DNA from: Eutreptiella sp. 'Long Island Sound 2002' | Lineage: Eukaryota; Euglenozoa; Euglenophyceae; Eutreptiales; Eutreptiaceae | Reading direction: 5' to 3' | NCBI GenBank assembly: GCA_964036045.1 | Contig: OZ038381.1 | Coordinates: 68,820,242 to 68,884,241, forward strand | Length of the DNA: 64,000 nt | Shown here: positions 1 to 12,195 of the stretch, in pieces | How positions within the stretch are numbered: position 1 is the first letter of the stretch | Layout: each line of letters begins with the position of its first letter | Notes under the pieces: generated by a model | Seen by the model: the letters and a program-made list of their open reading frames with translations, nothing else | What the model was told of the DNA's origin: nothing | Databases searched by the model: none | Position numbers and translations under genes: made by a program

Positions 1-1415
1 CTGAAGCGGTGGGGATCCCCGACGTGGCAGGGGTGATGTAGCCACCTTGCCCATTTGTGGGCCACTTCTGATTTTGCCCCCCGCTTTGAAGCGGTGGGGA
101 TCCCCGAGGCGGCAGGGGTGATGTAGCCACCTTGCCCATTTATGGGCCACTTCTGATTTTGCCCCCCGCTCTGAAGCGGCAGGGCTCCCCGAGGCGGCAG
201 GGGTGATGTAGCCACCTTGCCCATTTATGGGCCACTTCTGATTTTGCACCCCGCTCTGAAGCGGCAGGGCTCCCCGAGGCGGCAGGGGTGATGTAGCCAC
301 CTTGCCCATTTATGGGCCACTTCTGATTTTGTCCCCCGCTTTGAAGCGGAGGGGATCCCCGAGGCGGCAAGGGTGACGTAGCCACCTTGCCCATTTATGG
401 GCCACTTCTGATTTTGCCCCCCGCTTTAAAGCGGTGGGAATCCCGGAGGCGGCAGGGGTGATGTAGCCACCTTGCCCTTTTATGGGCCACTTCTGATTTT
501 GCCCCCCGCTTTGAAACGTTGGGGATCTCCGACGTGGCAGGGGTGATGTAGCCACCTTGCCCATTTATGGGCCACTTCTGATTTCCCCCCCCGTTTTGAA
601 GCGGTGGGGATCCCCGAGGCGGCAGGGGTGATGTAGCCACCTTACCCATTTGTGGGCCACTTCTGATTTTGCCCCCCGCTTTGAAGCGGTGGGGATCACC
701 GAGGCGGCAGGGGTGATGTAGCCACCTTGCCCATTTATGGGCCACTTCTGATTTTGCCCCCCGCTATGAAGCGGAAGGGAACCCCCGAGGCAGCAAGGGT
801 GATGTAGCCACCTTGCCCATTTATGGGCCACTTCTGATTTTGTCCCCCGCTCTGAAGCGGTGGGGATCCTTGACGTGGCAGGGGTGATGTAGCCACCTTG
901 CCCATTTATGGGCCACTTCTGATTTTGCCCCCCGCTTTGAAGCGGAGGGGATCACCGAGGCGGCACGGGTGATGTAGCCACCTTGCCCATTTATCCGCCA
1001 CTTCTGATTTTGCCACCCGTTTTGAAGCGGCGGGGATCCCCGAGGCTGCGAGGGTGATGTAGCCACCTTGCCCATTTATCCGCCACTTCTGATTTTGTCC
1101 CCCGCTTTGAAGCATTGGGGATCCCCGAGGCGGCAAGGGTGATGTAGCCACCTTGCCCATTTATCCGCCACTTCTGATTTTGTCCCCCGCTTTGAAGCAT
1201 TGGGGATCCCCGAGGCGGCAGGGGTGATGTAGCCACCTTGCCCGTTTATGGGCCACTTCTGATTTTGCCCCCCGCTCTGAAGCGGTGGGGATCCCCGACG
1301 TGGCAGGGGTGATGTAGCCACCTTGCCCATTTGTGGGCCACTTCTGATTTTGCCCCCCGCTTTGAAGCGGTGGGGATCCCCGAGGCGGCAGGGGTGATGT
1401 AGCCACCTTGCCCAT

Positions 1416-4400
1416 TTATGGGCCACTTCTGATTTTGCCCCCCGCTCTGAAGCGGCAGGGCTCCCCGAGGCGGCAGGGGTGATGTAGCCACCTTGCCCAT
1501 TTATGGGCCACTTCTGATTTTGTCCCCTGCTTTAAAGCGGTGGGAATCCCGGAGGCGGCAGGGGTGATGTAGCCACTTTGCCCTTTTATGGGCCACTTCT
1601 GATTTTGCCCCCCGCTTTGAAACGTTGGGGATCTCCGACGTGGCAGGGGTGATGTAGCCACCTTGCCCATTTATGGGCCACTTCTGATTTTGCCCCCCGT
1701 TTTGAAGCGGTGGGGATCCCCGAGGCGGCAGGGGTGATGTAGCCACCTTGCCCATTTATGGGCCACTTCTGATTTTGCCCCCCGCTTTGAAGCGGTGGGG
1801 ATCCCCGAGGTGGCAGGGGTGATGTAACCACCTTGCCCATTTATGGGCCACTTCTGATTTTGCCCCCCGCTCGGAAGCGGAGGGGATCCCCGAGGCGGCA
1901 AGGGTGGTGTAGCCACCTTGCCCATTTATGGGCCACTTCTGAGTTTGCCCCCCGCTCTGAAGCGGAGGGGATCCCCGAGGCGGCAGGGGTGGTGTAGCCA
2001 CCTTGCCCATTTATGGGCCACTTCTGATTTTGCCCCCCGCTCGGAAGCGGAGGGGATCCCCGAGGCGGCAAGGGTGGTGTAGCCACCTTGCCCATTTATG
2101 GGCCACTTCTGAGTTTGCCCCCCGCTCTGAAGCGGAGGGGATCCCCGAGGCGGCAGGGGTGATGTAGCCCCCTTGCCCATTTATGGGCCACTTCTAATTC
2201 CCCCCCACCCCCCCGCTCGGAAGCGATGGGGCTCCCCGAGGCGTCGGGGGTGATGTAGCCACGTTGCCCATTTATGGGCCACTTCTGATTTTGCCCCCCG
2301 CTCGGAAGCGGAGGGGATCCCCGAGGCAGCAAGGGTGATGTAGCCACCTTGCCCATTTATGGGCCACTTCTGATTTTGCCCCCCGCTCGGAAGCGGAGGG
2401 GATCCCCGAGGCGGCAAGGGTGATGTAGCCACCTTGCCCCTTTATGGGCCACTTCAGATTTTGCCCCCCGCTTTGAAGCGTTGGGCATCCCCGAGGCGGC
2501 CGGGGTGATGTAGCCACCTTGCCCATTTATGGGCCACTTCTGATTTTGCCCCCCGCTTTGAAGCAGTGGGGATCCCCGAGGCGACAAGGGTGATGTAGCC
2601 ACCTTGCCCATTTATGGGCCACTTCTGATTTTGCCCCCCGCTCTGAATCGGTGGGGATCCCCGAGGCGGCACGGGTGATGTAGCCACCTTGCCCATTTAT
2701 GGGCCACTTCTGATTTTGGCCCCCGCTTTGACGCGGTGGGGATCCCCGAGGCGGCAGGGGTGATGTAGCCACCTTGCCAATTTATGGGCCACTTCTGATT
2801 TTGGCCCCCGCTCTGAAGCGGCGGGGGTCCCCGAGGTGGCAGGGCTGATGTAGCCACCTTGCCCATTTTTGGGCCACTTCTGATTTTGCCCCCCGTTCTG
2901 AAGCGGTGGCGTTCCTTGACGTGGCAGGGGTGATGTAGCCACCGTGCCCATTTATCGGCCACTTCTGATTTTGCCCCCCGCTTTGAAGCGGTGGGGATCC
3001 CCGAGGCGGCAGGGGTGATGTAGCCACCTTGCCCATTTATGGGCCACTTCTGATTTTGCCCCCCGCTGTGAAGCGGTGGGGATCTCCGAGGCGGCAGGGG
3101 TGATGTAGCCACCTTACCCATTTATGGGCCACTTCTGATTTTGCCCCCCGCTCTGAAGCGGTGGGGATCCCCGAGGCGGCAAGTGTGATGTAGCCACGTT
3201 GCCCATTTATGGGCCACTTCTGATTTTGCCCCCCGCTCTCAAGCGGAGGGGATCCCCGAGGCAGCAAGGGTGATGTAGCCACCTTGCCCATTTATGGGCC
3301 ACTTCTGATTTTGCCCCCCGCTGTGAAGCGGTGGGGATCTCCGAGGCGGCAGGGGTGATGTAGCCACCTTACCCATTTATGGGCCACTTCTGATTTTGCC
3401 CCCCGCTCTGAAGCGGTGGGGATCCCCGAGGCGGCAAGTGTGATGTAGCCACGTTGCCCATTTATGGGCCACTTCTGATTTTGCCCCCCGCTCTGAAGCG
3501 GTGGGGATCCCCGAGGCGGCAGGGGTGATGTAGCCACCTTGCCCATTTATGGGCCACTTCTGATTTTGGCCCCCGCTCTGAAGCGGCGGGGATCCCCGAG
3601 GTGGCAGGGCTGATGTAGCCACCTTGCCCATTTATGGGCCACTTCTGATTTTGCCCCCCGCTTTGAAGCGGTGGCGTTCCTTGACGTGGCAGGGGTGATG
3701 TAGCCACCGTGCCCATTTATCGGCCACTTCTGATTTTGCCCCCCGCTTTGAAGCGGTGGGGATCCCCGAGGCGGCAGGGGTGATGTAGCCACCTTGCCCA
3801 TTTATGGGCCACTTCTGATTTTGCCCCCCGCTCTGAAGCGGCAGGGCTCCCCGAGGCGGCAGGGGTGATGTAGCCACCTTGCCCATTTATGGGCCACTTC
3901 TGATTTTGTCCCCTGCTTTAAAGCGGTGGGAATCCCGGAGGCGGCAGGGGTGATGTAGCCACTTTGCCCTTTTATGGGCCACTTCTGATTTTGCCCCCCG
4001 CTTTGAAACGTTGGGGATCTCCGACGTGGCAGGGGTGATGTAGCCACCTTGCCCATTTATGGGCCACTTCTGATTTTGCCCCCCGTTTTGAAGCGGTGGG
4101 GATCCCCGAGGCGGCAGGGGTGATGTAGCCACCTTGCCCATTTATGGGCCACTTCTGATTTTGCCCCCCGCTTTGAAGCGGTGGGGATCCCCGAGGTGGC
4201 AGGGGTGATGTAACCACCTTGCCCATTTATGCGCCACTTCTGATTTTGCCCCCCGCTCGGAAGCGGAGGGGATCCCCGAGGCGGCAAGGGTGGTGTAGCC
4301 ACCTTCCCCATTTATGGGCCACTTCTGAGTTTGCCCCCCGCTCTGAAGCGGAGGGGATCCCCGAGGCGGCAGGGGTGATGTAGCCACCTTGCCCATTTAT

Positions 4401-6102
4401 GGGCCACTTCTGATTTTGCCCCCCGCTCTGAAGCGGAGGGGATCCCCGAGGCGGCAGGGGTGATGTAGCCCCCTTGCCCATTTATGGGCCACTTCTAATT
4501 CCCCCCCACCCCCCCGCTCGGAAGCGATGGGGATCCCCGAGGCGTCGGGGGTGATGTAGCCACGTTGCCCATTTATGGGCCACTTCTGATTTTGCCCCCC
4601 GCTCGGAAACTTAGGGGATCCCCGAGGCAGCAAGGGTGATGTAGCCACCTTGCCCATTTATGGGCCACTTCTGATTTTGCCCCCCGCTCGGAAGCGGAGG
4701 GGATCCCCGAGGCGGCAAGGGTGATGTAGCCACCTTGCCCCTTTATGGGCCACTTCAGATTTTGCCCCCCGCTTTGAAGCGTTGGGCATCCCCGAGGCGG
4801 CCGGGGTGATGTAGCCACCTTGCCCATTTATGGGCCACTTCTGATTTTGCCCCCCGCTTTGAAGCAGTGGGGATCCCCGAGGCGACAAGGGTGATGTAGC
4901 CACCTTGCCCATTTATGGGCCACTTCTGATTTTGCCCCCCGCTCTGAATCGGTGGGGATCCCCGAGGCGGCACGGGTGATGTAGCCACCTTGCCCATTTA
5001 TGGGCCACTTCTGATTTTGGCCCCCGCTTTGACGCGGTGGGGATCCCCGAGGCGGCAGGGGTGATGTAGCCACCTTGCCAAGTTATGGGCCACTCCTGAT
5101 TTTGGCCCCCGCTCTGAAGCGGCGGGGGTCCCCGAGGTGGCAGGGCTGATGTAGCCACCTTGCCCATTTTTGGGCCACTTCTGATTTTGCCCCCCGTTCT
5201 GAAGCGGTGGCGTTCCTTGACGTGGCAGGGGTGATGTAGCCACCGTGCCCATTTATCGGCCACTTCTGATTTTGCCCCCCGCTTTGAAGCGGTGGGGATC
5301 CCCGAGGCGGCAGGGGTGATGTAGCCACCTTGCCCATTTATGGGCCACTTCTGATTTTGCCCCCCGCTGTGAAGCGGTGGGGATCTCCGAGGCGGCAGGG
5401 GTGATGTAGCCACCTTGCCCATTTATGGGCCACTTCTGATTTTGCCCCCCGCTCTGAAGCGGTGGGGATCCCCGAGGCGGCAAGTGTGATGTAGCCACGT
5501 TGCCCATTTATGGGCCACTTCTGATTTTGCCCCCCGCTCTCAAGCGGAGGGGATCCCCGAGGCAGCAAGGGTGATGTAGCCACCTTGCCCATTTATGGGC
5601 CACTTCTGATTTTGCCCCCCGCTGTGAAGCGGTGGGGATCTCCGAGGCGGCAGGGGTGATGTAGCCACCTTACCCATTTATGGGCCACTTCTGATTTTGC
5701 CCCCCGCTCTGAAGCGGTGGGGATCCCCGAGGCGGCAAGTGTGATGTAGCCACGTTGCCCATTTATGGGCCACTTCTGATTTTGCCCCCCGCTCTGAAGC
5801 GGTGGGGATCCCCGAGGCGGCAGGGGTGATGTAGCCACCTTGCCCATTTATGGGCCACTTCTGATTTTGGCCCCCGCTCTGAAGCGGCGGGGATCCCCGA
5901 GGTGGCAGGGCTGATGTAGCCACCTTGCCCATTTATGGGCCACTTCTGATTTTGCCCCCCGCTTTGAAGCGGTGGCGTTCCTTGACGTGGCAGGGGTGAT
6001 GTAGCCACCGTGCCCATTTATCGGCCACTTCTGATTTTGCCCCCCGCTTTGAAGCGGTGGGGATCCCCGAGGCGGCAGGGGTGATGTAGCCACCTTGCCC
6101 AT
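1416..6102. repeat. Higher-order duplication of a 2.3-2.4 kb satellite segment
   Basis: The segment 1416-3801 recurs at 3802-6102 with nearly the same series of monomer variants. Distinctive units such as TGTCCCCTGCTTTAAAGCGG (1530 and 3908) and the 91-bp unit with CCCCCCCACCCCCCCGCTCGG (about 2200 and 4505) match in order. The offset is 2386 bp in the first part and 2301 bp after about 4230, a difference of exactly one 85-bp monomer. One monomer was lost or gained after the duplication. Confidence 0.85.
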
Positions 6103-6954
6103 TTATGGGCCACTTCTGATTTTGTCCCCCGCTTTGAAGCGTTGGGGATCCCCGAGGCGGCAAGGGTGATGTAGCCACCTTGCCCATGTATGGGCCACTT
6201 CTGATTTTGCCCCCTGCTTTGAAGCGGACGGGATCCCCGAGGCGGCAGGGGTGATGCAGCCACCTTGCCCATTTTTGGGCCACTTCTGATTTTGCCCCCC
6301 GCTGTGAAGCAGTGGGGATCCCTGATGTGGCAGGGGTGATGTAGCCACCTTGCCCATTTATGGGCCACTTCTGATTTTGCCCCCCCGCTTTGAAGCGTTG
6401 GGGATCCCCGAGGTGGCAGGGGTGATGTAGCCACCTTGCCCATTTATGGGCCACTTCTGATTTTGCGCCCCGCTCTGAAGCGGAGGGGATCCCCGACGCT
6501 GCAAGGGTGATGTAGCCACCTTGCCCATTTATGGGCCACTTCTGATTTTGTCCCCCGCTTTGAAGCGTTGGGGATCCCCGAGGCGGCAAGGGTGATGTAG
6601 CCACCTTGCCCATGTATGGGCCACTTCTGATTTTGCCCCCTGCTTTGAAGCGGACGGGATCCCCGAGGCGGCAGGGGTGATGCAGCCACCTTGCCCATTT
6701 TTGGGCCACTTCTGATTTTGTCCCCCGCTTTGAAGAGGACGGAATCCCCGAGGCGGCAGGGGTGATGTAGCCACCTTGCCCATTTATGGGCCACTTCTGA
6801 TTTTGCTTCCCGCTCTGAAGCGGCAGGGATCCCCGAGGCGGCAGGGGTGATGTAGCCACCTTGCCCATTTATGGGCCACTTCTGATTTTGTCCCCCGCTT
6901 TGAAGCGTTGGGGATCCCCGGGGCGGCAGGGGTGATGTAGCCCCCTTGCCCATT
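6103..6954. repeat. 426-bp higher-order duplication
   Basis: Five successive monomers near 6103-6528 recur at 6529-6954. The offset is 426 bp (five 85-bp units plus one base). The shared diagnostic variants are GCCCATGTATGGGCC, CCTGCTTTGAAGCGGACGG and GTGATGCAGCCACC. Confidence 0.75.
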
Positions 6955-7295
6955 TATGGGCCACTTCTGATTTTGCCCCCCGCTCTGAAGCAGAGGGGAT
7001 CCCCTCGGCGGCAGGGGTGATGTAGCCCCCTTGCCCATTTATGGGCCACTTCTAATTCCTCCCCACCCCCCCGCTCGGAAGCGATGGGGATCCCCGAGGC
7101 GGCGGGGATGATGTAGCCACCTTGCCCATTTATGGGCCACTTCAGATTTTGCCCCCCCCTTTGAAGCGTTGGGCATCCCCGAGGCGGCCGGGGTGATGTA
7201 GCCACCTTGCTCATTTATGGGCCAGTTCTGATTTTGCCACCCGTTTTGAAGCGGTGGGGATCCCCGAGGCGACAAGGGTGATGTAGCCAGCTTGT

Positions 7296-7371
7296 CCATT
7301 TATGGGCCACTTCTGATTTTGCCCCCACCGCTTCAGAGCGAGGGGCAAAATCAGAAGTGGCCCATAAATGG
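7296..7371. other. Inversion junction 1, 30-bp palindromic arms
   Basis: Array orientation flips here. The left arm 7296-7325 (starts CCATTTATGGGCC, ends TTTTGCCCC) and the right arm 7342-7371 are perfect reverse complements. They are separated by 16 bases, ACCGCTTCAGAGCGA plus one flanking C. The two blocks therefore meet at nearly the same monomer phase and could form a large hairpin or cruciform. Confidence 0.92.
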
Positions 7372-8469
7372 GCAAGGTGGCTACCTCACCCCTGCCGCCT
7401 CGGGGATCCCCACCGCTTCAGAGCGGGGGGCAAAATCAGAAGTGGCCCATAAATGGGCAAGGTGGCTACATCACCCCTACCGCCCCGGGATCCCCACCGC
7501 TTCAGAGCGGGGGGCAAAATCAGAAGTGGCCCATAAATGGGCAACGTGGCTACATCACCCCTGCCGCCTCGGGGATGCCAACCGCTTCAGAGCGGGGGGC
7601 AAATCCGGAAGTGGCCCATAAATGGGCAAAGTGGCTACATCACCCCAGCCACCTCGGGGATCCCCACCTCTTCAGAGCGGGGGGCAAAATCAGAAGTGGC
7701 CCATAAATGGGCAAGGTGGCTACGTCACCCTTGCCGCCTCGGGTATCCCCACGACTTCAGAGCGGGTGGCAAAATCAGAAGTGGCCCATAAATGGGCAGG
7801 GTGGCTACAACACCCTTGCCGCCTCGGGGATCCCCACCGCTTCAGAGCGGGGGGCAAAATCAGAAGTGGCCCATGAATGGGCAAGGTGGCTACATCACCC
7901 CTGCCGCCTCGGGGATCCCCACCGCTTCAGAGCGGGGGGCAAAATCAGAAGTGGCCCATGAATGGGCAAGGTCGCTACATCACCCCTACCGCCTCGGGAT
8001 CCCCGCCGCTTCAGAGCGGGTGGCAAAATCAGAAGTGGCCCATAAATGGGCAAGGTGGCTACATCACCCCTGCCGCCTCGGGGATCCCCACCGCTTCAGA
8101 GCGGGGGGCAAAATCAGAAGTGGCCCATAAATGGGCAAGGGGGCTACATCACCCCTGCCGCCTCGGGGATCCCCACCGCTTCAGAACGGGGGGCAAAATC
8201 AGAAGTGGCCCATAAATGGGCAAGGTGGCTACATCACCCCTACCGCCTCGGGATCCCCACCGCTTCAGAACGGGGGGCAAAATCAGAAGTGGCCCATAAA
8301 TGGGCAAGGTGGCTACATCACCCTTGCCGCCTCGGGGATCCCCACCGCTTCAGAGCGGGGGGCAAAATCAGAAGTGGCCCATAAATGGGCAAGGTGGCTA
8401 CAACACCCTTGCCGCCTCGGGGATCCCCACCGCTTCAGAGCGGGGGGCAAAATCAGAAGTGGCCCATAA

Positions 8470-10690
8470 ATGGGCAAGGTGGCTACATCACCCTTGCCGC
8501 CTCGGGGATCCCCACCGCTTCAGAGCGGGGGGCAAAATCAGAAGTGGCCCATGAATGGGCAAGGTGGCTACATCACCCCTACCGCCTCGGGATCCCCGCC
8601 GCTTCAGAGCGGGTGGCAAAATCAGAAGTGGCCCATAAATGGGCAAGGTGGCTACATCACCCCTGCCGCCTCGGGGATCCCCACCGCTTCAGAGCGGGGG
8701 GCAAAATCAGAAGTGGCCCATAAATGGGCAAGGGGGCTACATCACCCCTGCCGCCTCGGGGATCCCCACCGCTTCAGAACGGGGGGCAAAATCAGAAGTG
8801 GCCCATAAATGGGCAAGGTGGCTACATCACCCCTACCGCCTCGGGATCCCCACCGCTTTAGAGCGGGGGGCAAAATCAGAAGTGGCCCATAAATGGGCAA
8901 GGTGGCTACATCACCCTTGCCGCCTCGGGGATCCCCTCCGCTTCAGAACGGGGGGCAAAATCAGAAGTGGCCCATAAATGGGCAAGGTGGCTACATCACC
9001 CCTGCCGCCTCGGGGATCCCCACCGCTTCACAACGGGGGGCAAAATCAGAAGTGGCCATAAATGGGCAAGGTGGCTACATCACCCCTTGCGCCTCGGGGA
9101 TCCCCTCCGGTTCAAAGCGGGGGGCAAAATCAGAAGTGGCCCATAAATGGGCAAGGTGGCTACATCACCGCTGCCGCCTCGGGGATCCCCACCGCTTCAA
9201 AGCGGGGGGCAAAATCAGAAGTGGCCCATAAATGCGCAAGGTGGCTACATCACCCCAGCCGCCTCGGGGATCCCCACCGCTTCCAAACGCGGGGCAAAAT
9301 CAGAAGTGGCCCATAAATGGGCAAGGTGGCTACATCACCCCTGCCACGTCGGGGATCCCCGCCGCTTCAAAGCGGGGGGCAAAATCAGAAGTGGCCCATA
9401 AATGGGCAAGGTGACTACATCACCCCTGCCGCCTCGGGGATCCCAACCGCTTCGGAGCGGGGGCAAAATCAGAAGTGGCCCATAAATGGGCAAGGTGGCT
9501 ACATTACCCCTGCCACGTCGGGGATCCACACCGCTTCAGAGCGGGGGGCAAAATCAGAAGTGGCCCATAAATGGGCAAGGTGGCTACATCACCCTTGCCG
9601 CCTCGGGGATCCCCACCGCTTCAGAGCGGGGGGCAAAATCAGAAGTGGCCCATGAATGGGCAAGGTGGCTACATCACCCCTACCGCCTCGGGATCCCCGC
9701 CGCTTCAGAGCGGGTGGCAAAATCAGAAGTGGCCCATAAATGGGCAAGGTGGCTACATCACCCCTGCCGCCTCGGGGATCCCCACCGCTTCAGAGCGGGG
9801 GGCAAAATCAGAAGTGGCCCATAAATGGGCAAGGGGGCTACATCACCCCTGCCGCCTCGGGGATCCCCACCGCTTCAGAACGGGGGGCAAAATCAGAAGT
9901 GGCCCATAAATGGGCAAGGTGGCTACATCACCCCTACCGCCTCGGGATCCCCACCGCTTTAGAGCGGGGGGCAAAATCAGAAGTGGCCCATAAATGGGCA
10001 AGGTGGCTACATCACCCTTGCCGCCTCGGGGATCCCCTCCGCTTCAGAACGGGGGGCAAAATCAGAAGTGGCCCATAAATGGGCAAGGTGGCTACATCAC
10101 CCCTGCCGCCTCAGGGATCCCCACCGCTTCACAACGGGGGGCAAAATCAGAAGTGGCCATAAATGGGCAAGGTGGCTACATCACCCCTTGCGCCTCGGGG
10201 ATCCCCTCCGGTTCAAAGCGGGGGGCAAAATCAGAAGTGGCCCATAAATGGGCAAGGTGGCTACATCACCGCTGCCGCCTCGGGGATCCCCACCGCTTCA
10301 AAGCGGGGGGCAAAATCAGAAGTGGCCCATAAATGCGCAAGGTGGCTACATCACCCCAGCCGCCTCGGGGATCCCCACCGCTTCCAAACGGGGGGCAAAA
10401 TCAGAAGTGGCCCATAAATGGGCAAGGTGGCTACATCACCCCTGCCACGTCGGGGATCCCCGCCGCTTCAAAGCGGGGGGCAAAATCAGAAGTGGCCCAT
10501 AAATGGGCAAGGTGACTACATCACCCCTGCCGCCTCGGGGATCCCAACCGCTTCGGAGCGGGGGCAAAATCAGAAGTGGCCCATAAATGGGCAAGGTGGC
10601 TACATTACCCCTGCCACGTCGGGGATCCACACCGCTTCAGAGCGGGGGGCAAAATCAGAAGTGGCCCATAAATGGGCAAGGTGGCTACAT
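8470..10690. repeat. 1101-bp higher-order duplication in the inverted block
   Basis: The monomer series starting at 8470 repeats from 9571 at a constant offset of 1101 bp for over 1.1 kb. Rare variants are retained: a deleted base in GAAGTGGCCATAAATGG (9050 and 10151), CCGGTTCAAAGCGG (9106 and 10207) and CAAGGTGACTACATC (9409 and 10510). Only isolated differences were seen, for example CGCGGGGC against CGGGGGGC near 9290 and 10391. This is a recent tandem duplication. Confidence 0.88.
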
Positions 10691-10924
10691 CACCCCTGCC
10701 GCCTCGGGGAGACCCACCGCTTCAGAGCGGGGGGCAAAATCAGAAGTGGCCCATAAATAGGCAGGGGGGCTACATCACCCCTACCGCCTCGGGATCCCCA
10801 CCGCTTCAGAGCGGGGGGCAAAATCAGAAGTGGCCCATGAATGGGCAAGGTGGCTACATCACCCTTGCCGCCCCGGGGATCCCCACCGCTTCAAAACGGG
10901 GGGCAAAATCAGAAGTGGCCCATA

Positions 10925-12195
10925 AATGGGCAAGGTGGCTACATCACCCCTACCGCCTCGGGATCCCCACCGCTTCAGAGCGGGGGGCAAAATCAGAAGT
11001 GGCCCATGAATGGGCAAGGTGGCTACATCACCCCTGCCACGTCGGGGATCCCCAACGCTTCAGAGCGGGGGGCAAAATCAGAAGTGGCCCATAAATGGGC
11101 AAGGTGGCTACATCACTCTTGCCGCCTCGGGGATCCCCACCGCTTCAGAACGGGGCCAAAATCAGAAGTGGCCCATAAAGGGGCAAGGTGGCTACATCAC
11201 CCCTGCCACGTCGGGGATCCCCACCGCTGCAAAGCGGGGGGCAAAATCAGAAGTGGCCCATAAATGGGCAAGGTGGCTACATCACCCCTGCCGCCTCGGG
11301 GATCCCCACCGCTTCGGAACGGGGGGAAAAATCAGAAGTGGCCCATAAATGGGCAAGGTGGCTACATCACCGCTGCCGCCTCGGGGATCCCCACCGCTTC
11401 AGAGCGGGCGGCAAAATCAGAAGTGGCCCATAAATGGGCAAGGTGGCTACATCACCCCTGCCGCCTCGGGGATCCCCACCGCTTCAAAGCGGGGGGCAAA
11501 ATCAGAAGTGGCCCGTAAATGGGCAAGGTGGCTACATCACCCCTACCGCCTCGGGATCCCCACCGCTTTAGAGCGGGGGGCAAAATCAGAAGTGGCCCAT
11601 AAATGGGCAAGGTGGCTACATTACCCCTGCCACGTCGGGGATCCCCACCGCTTCATAGCGGGGGGCAAAATCAGAAGTGGCCCATAAATGGGCAAGGTGG
11701 CTACATCACCCCTGCCGCCTCGGGGATCCCCACCGCTTCAGAGCGGGGGGCAAAATCAGAAGTGGCCCGTAAATGGGCAAGGTGGCTACATCACCCCTAC
11801 CGCCTCGGAATCCCCACCGCTTCAGAGCGGGGGGCGAAATCAGAAGTGGCCCATGAATGGGCAAGGTGGCTACATCACCCTTGCCGCCTCGGGGATCCCC
11901 ACCGCATCAGAACGGCGGGCAAAATCAGAAGTGGCCCATAAATGGGCAAGGTGGCTACATCACCCCTGCCACGTCGGGGATCCCCACCGCTTCAGAGCGG
12001 GGGGCAAAATCAGAAGTGGCCCATAAATGGGCAAGGTGGCTACATCACTCTTGCCGCCTCGGGGATCCCCACCGCTTCAGAACGGGGCCAAAATCAGAAG
12101 TGGCCCATAAAGGGGCAAGGTGGCTACATCACCCCTGCCACGTCGGGGATCCCCACCGCTTCAGAACGGGGGGCAAAATCAGAAGTGGCCCATAA
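10925..12195. repeat. 932-bp offset duplication in the inverted block
   Basis: A short monomer series near 11010-11263 recurs at 11942-12195. The series has an AACGGGGCCAAAATCAG unit followed by a CATAAAGGGGCAAGG unit. A third related occurrence lies near 13060-13200. The shared series is only three to four monomers long, so this is weaker evidence than the other higher-order repeats. Confidence 0.6.

Larger units (their letters stand above)
1..7326. repeat. 85-bp satellite array, block 1
   Basis: Continuous head-to-tail copies of an 85-bp monomer run from the first base, so the array extends beyond the window. Landmarks repeated in each copy are GCCCATTTATGGGC, the stretch CACTTCTGATTTTG, a C6 tract, CCGCTCTGAAGCGG, GGGGATCCCC (contains a BamHI site) and GGTGATGTAGCCA. 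Copies differ by a few substitutions. Some units are 84 bp or 91 bp; the 91-bp form has an extra C-rich stretch near 2200, 4500 and 7060. On the minus strand the monomer has one stop, TAA directly followed by ATG. Because 85 is not a multiple of three, 84-codon frames of exactly three monomers arise everywhere. I treat these as non-genic. Confidence 0.98.
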
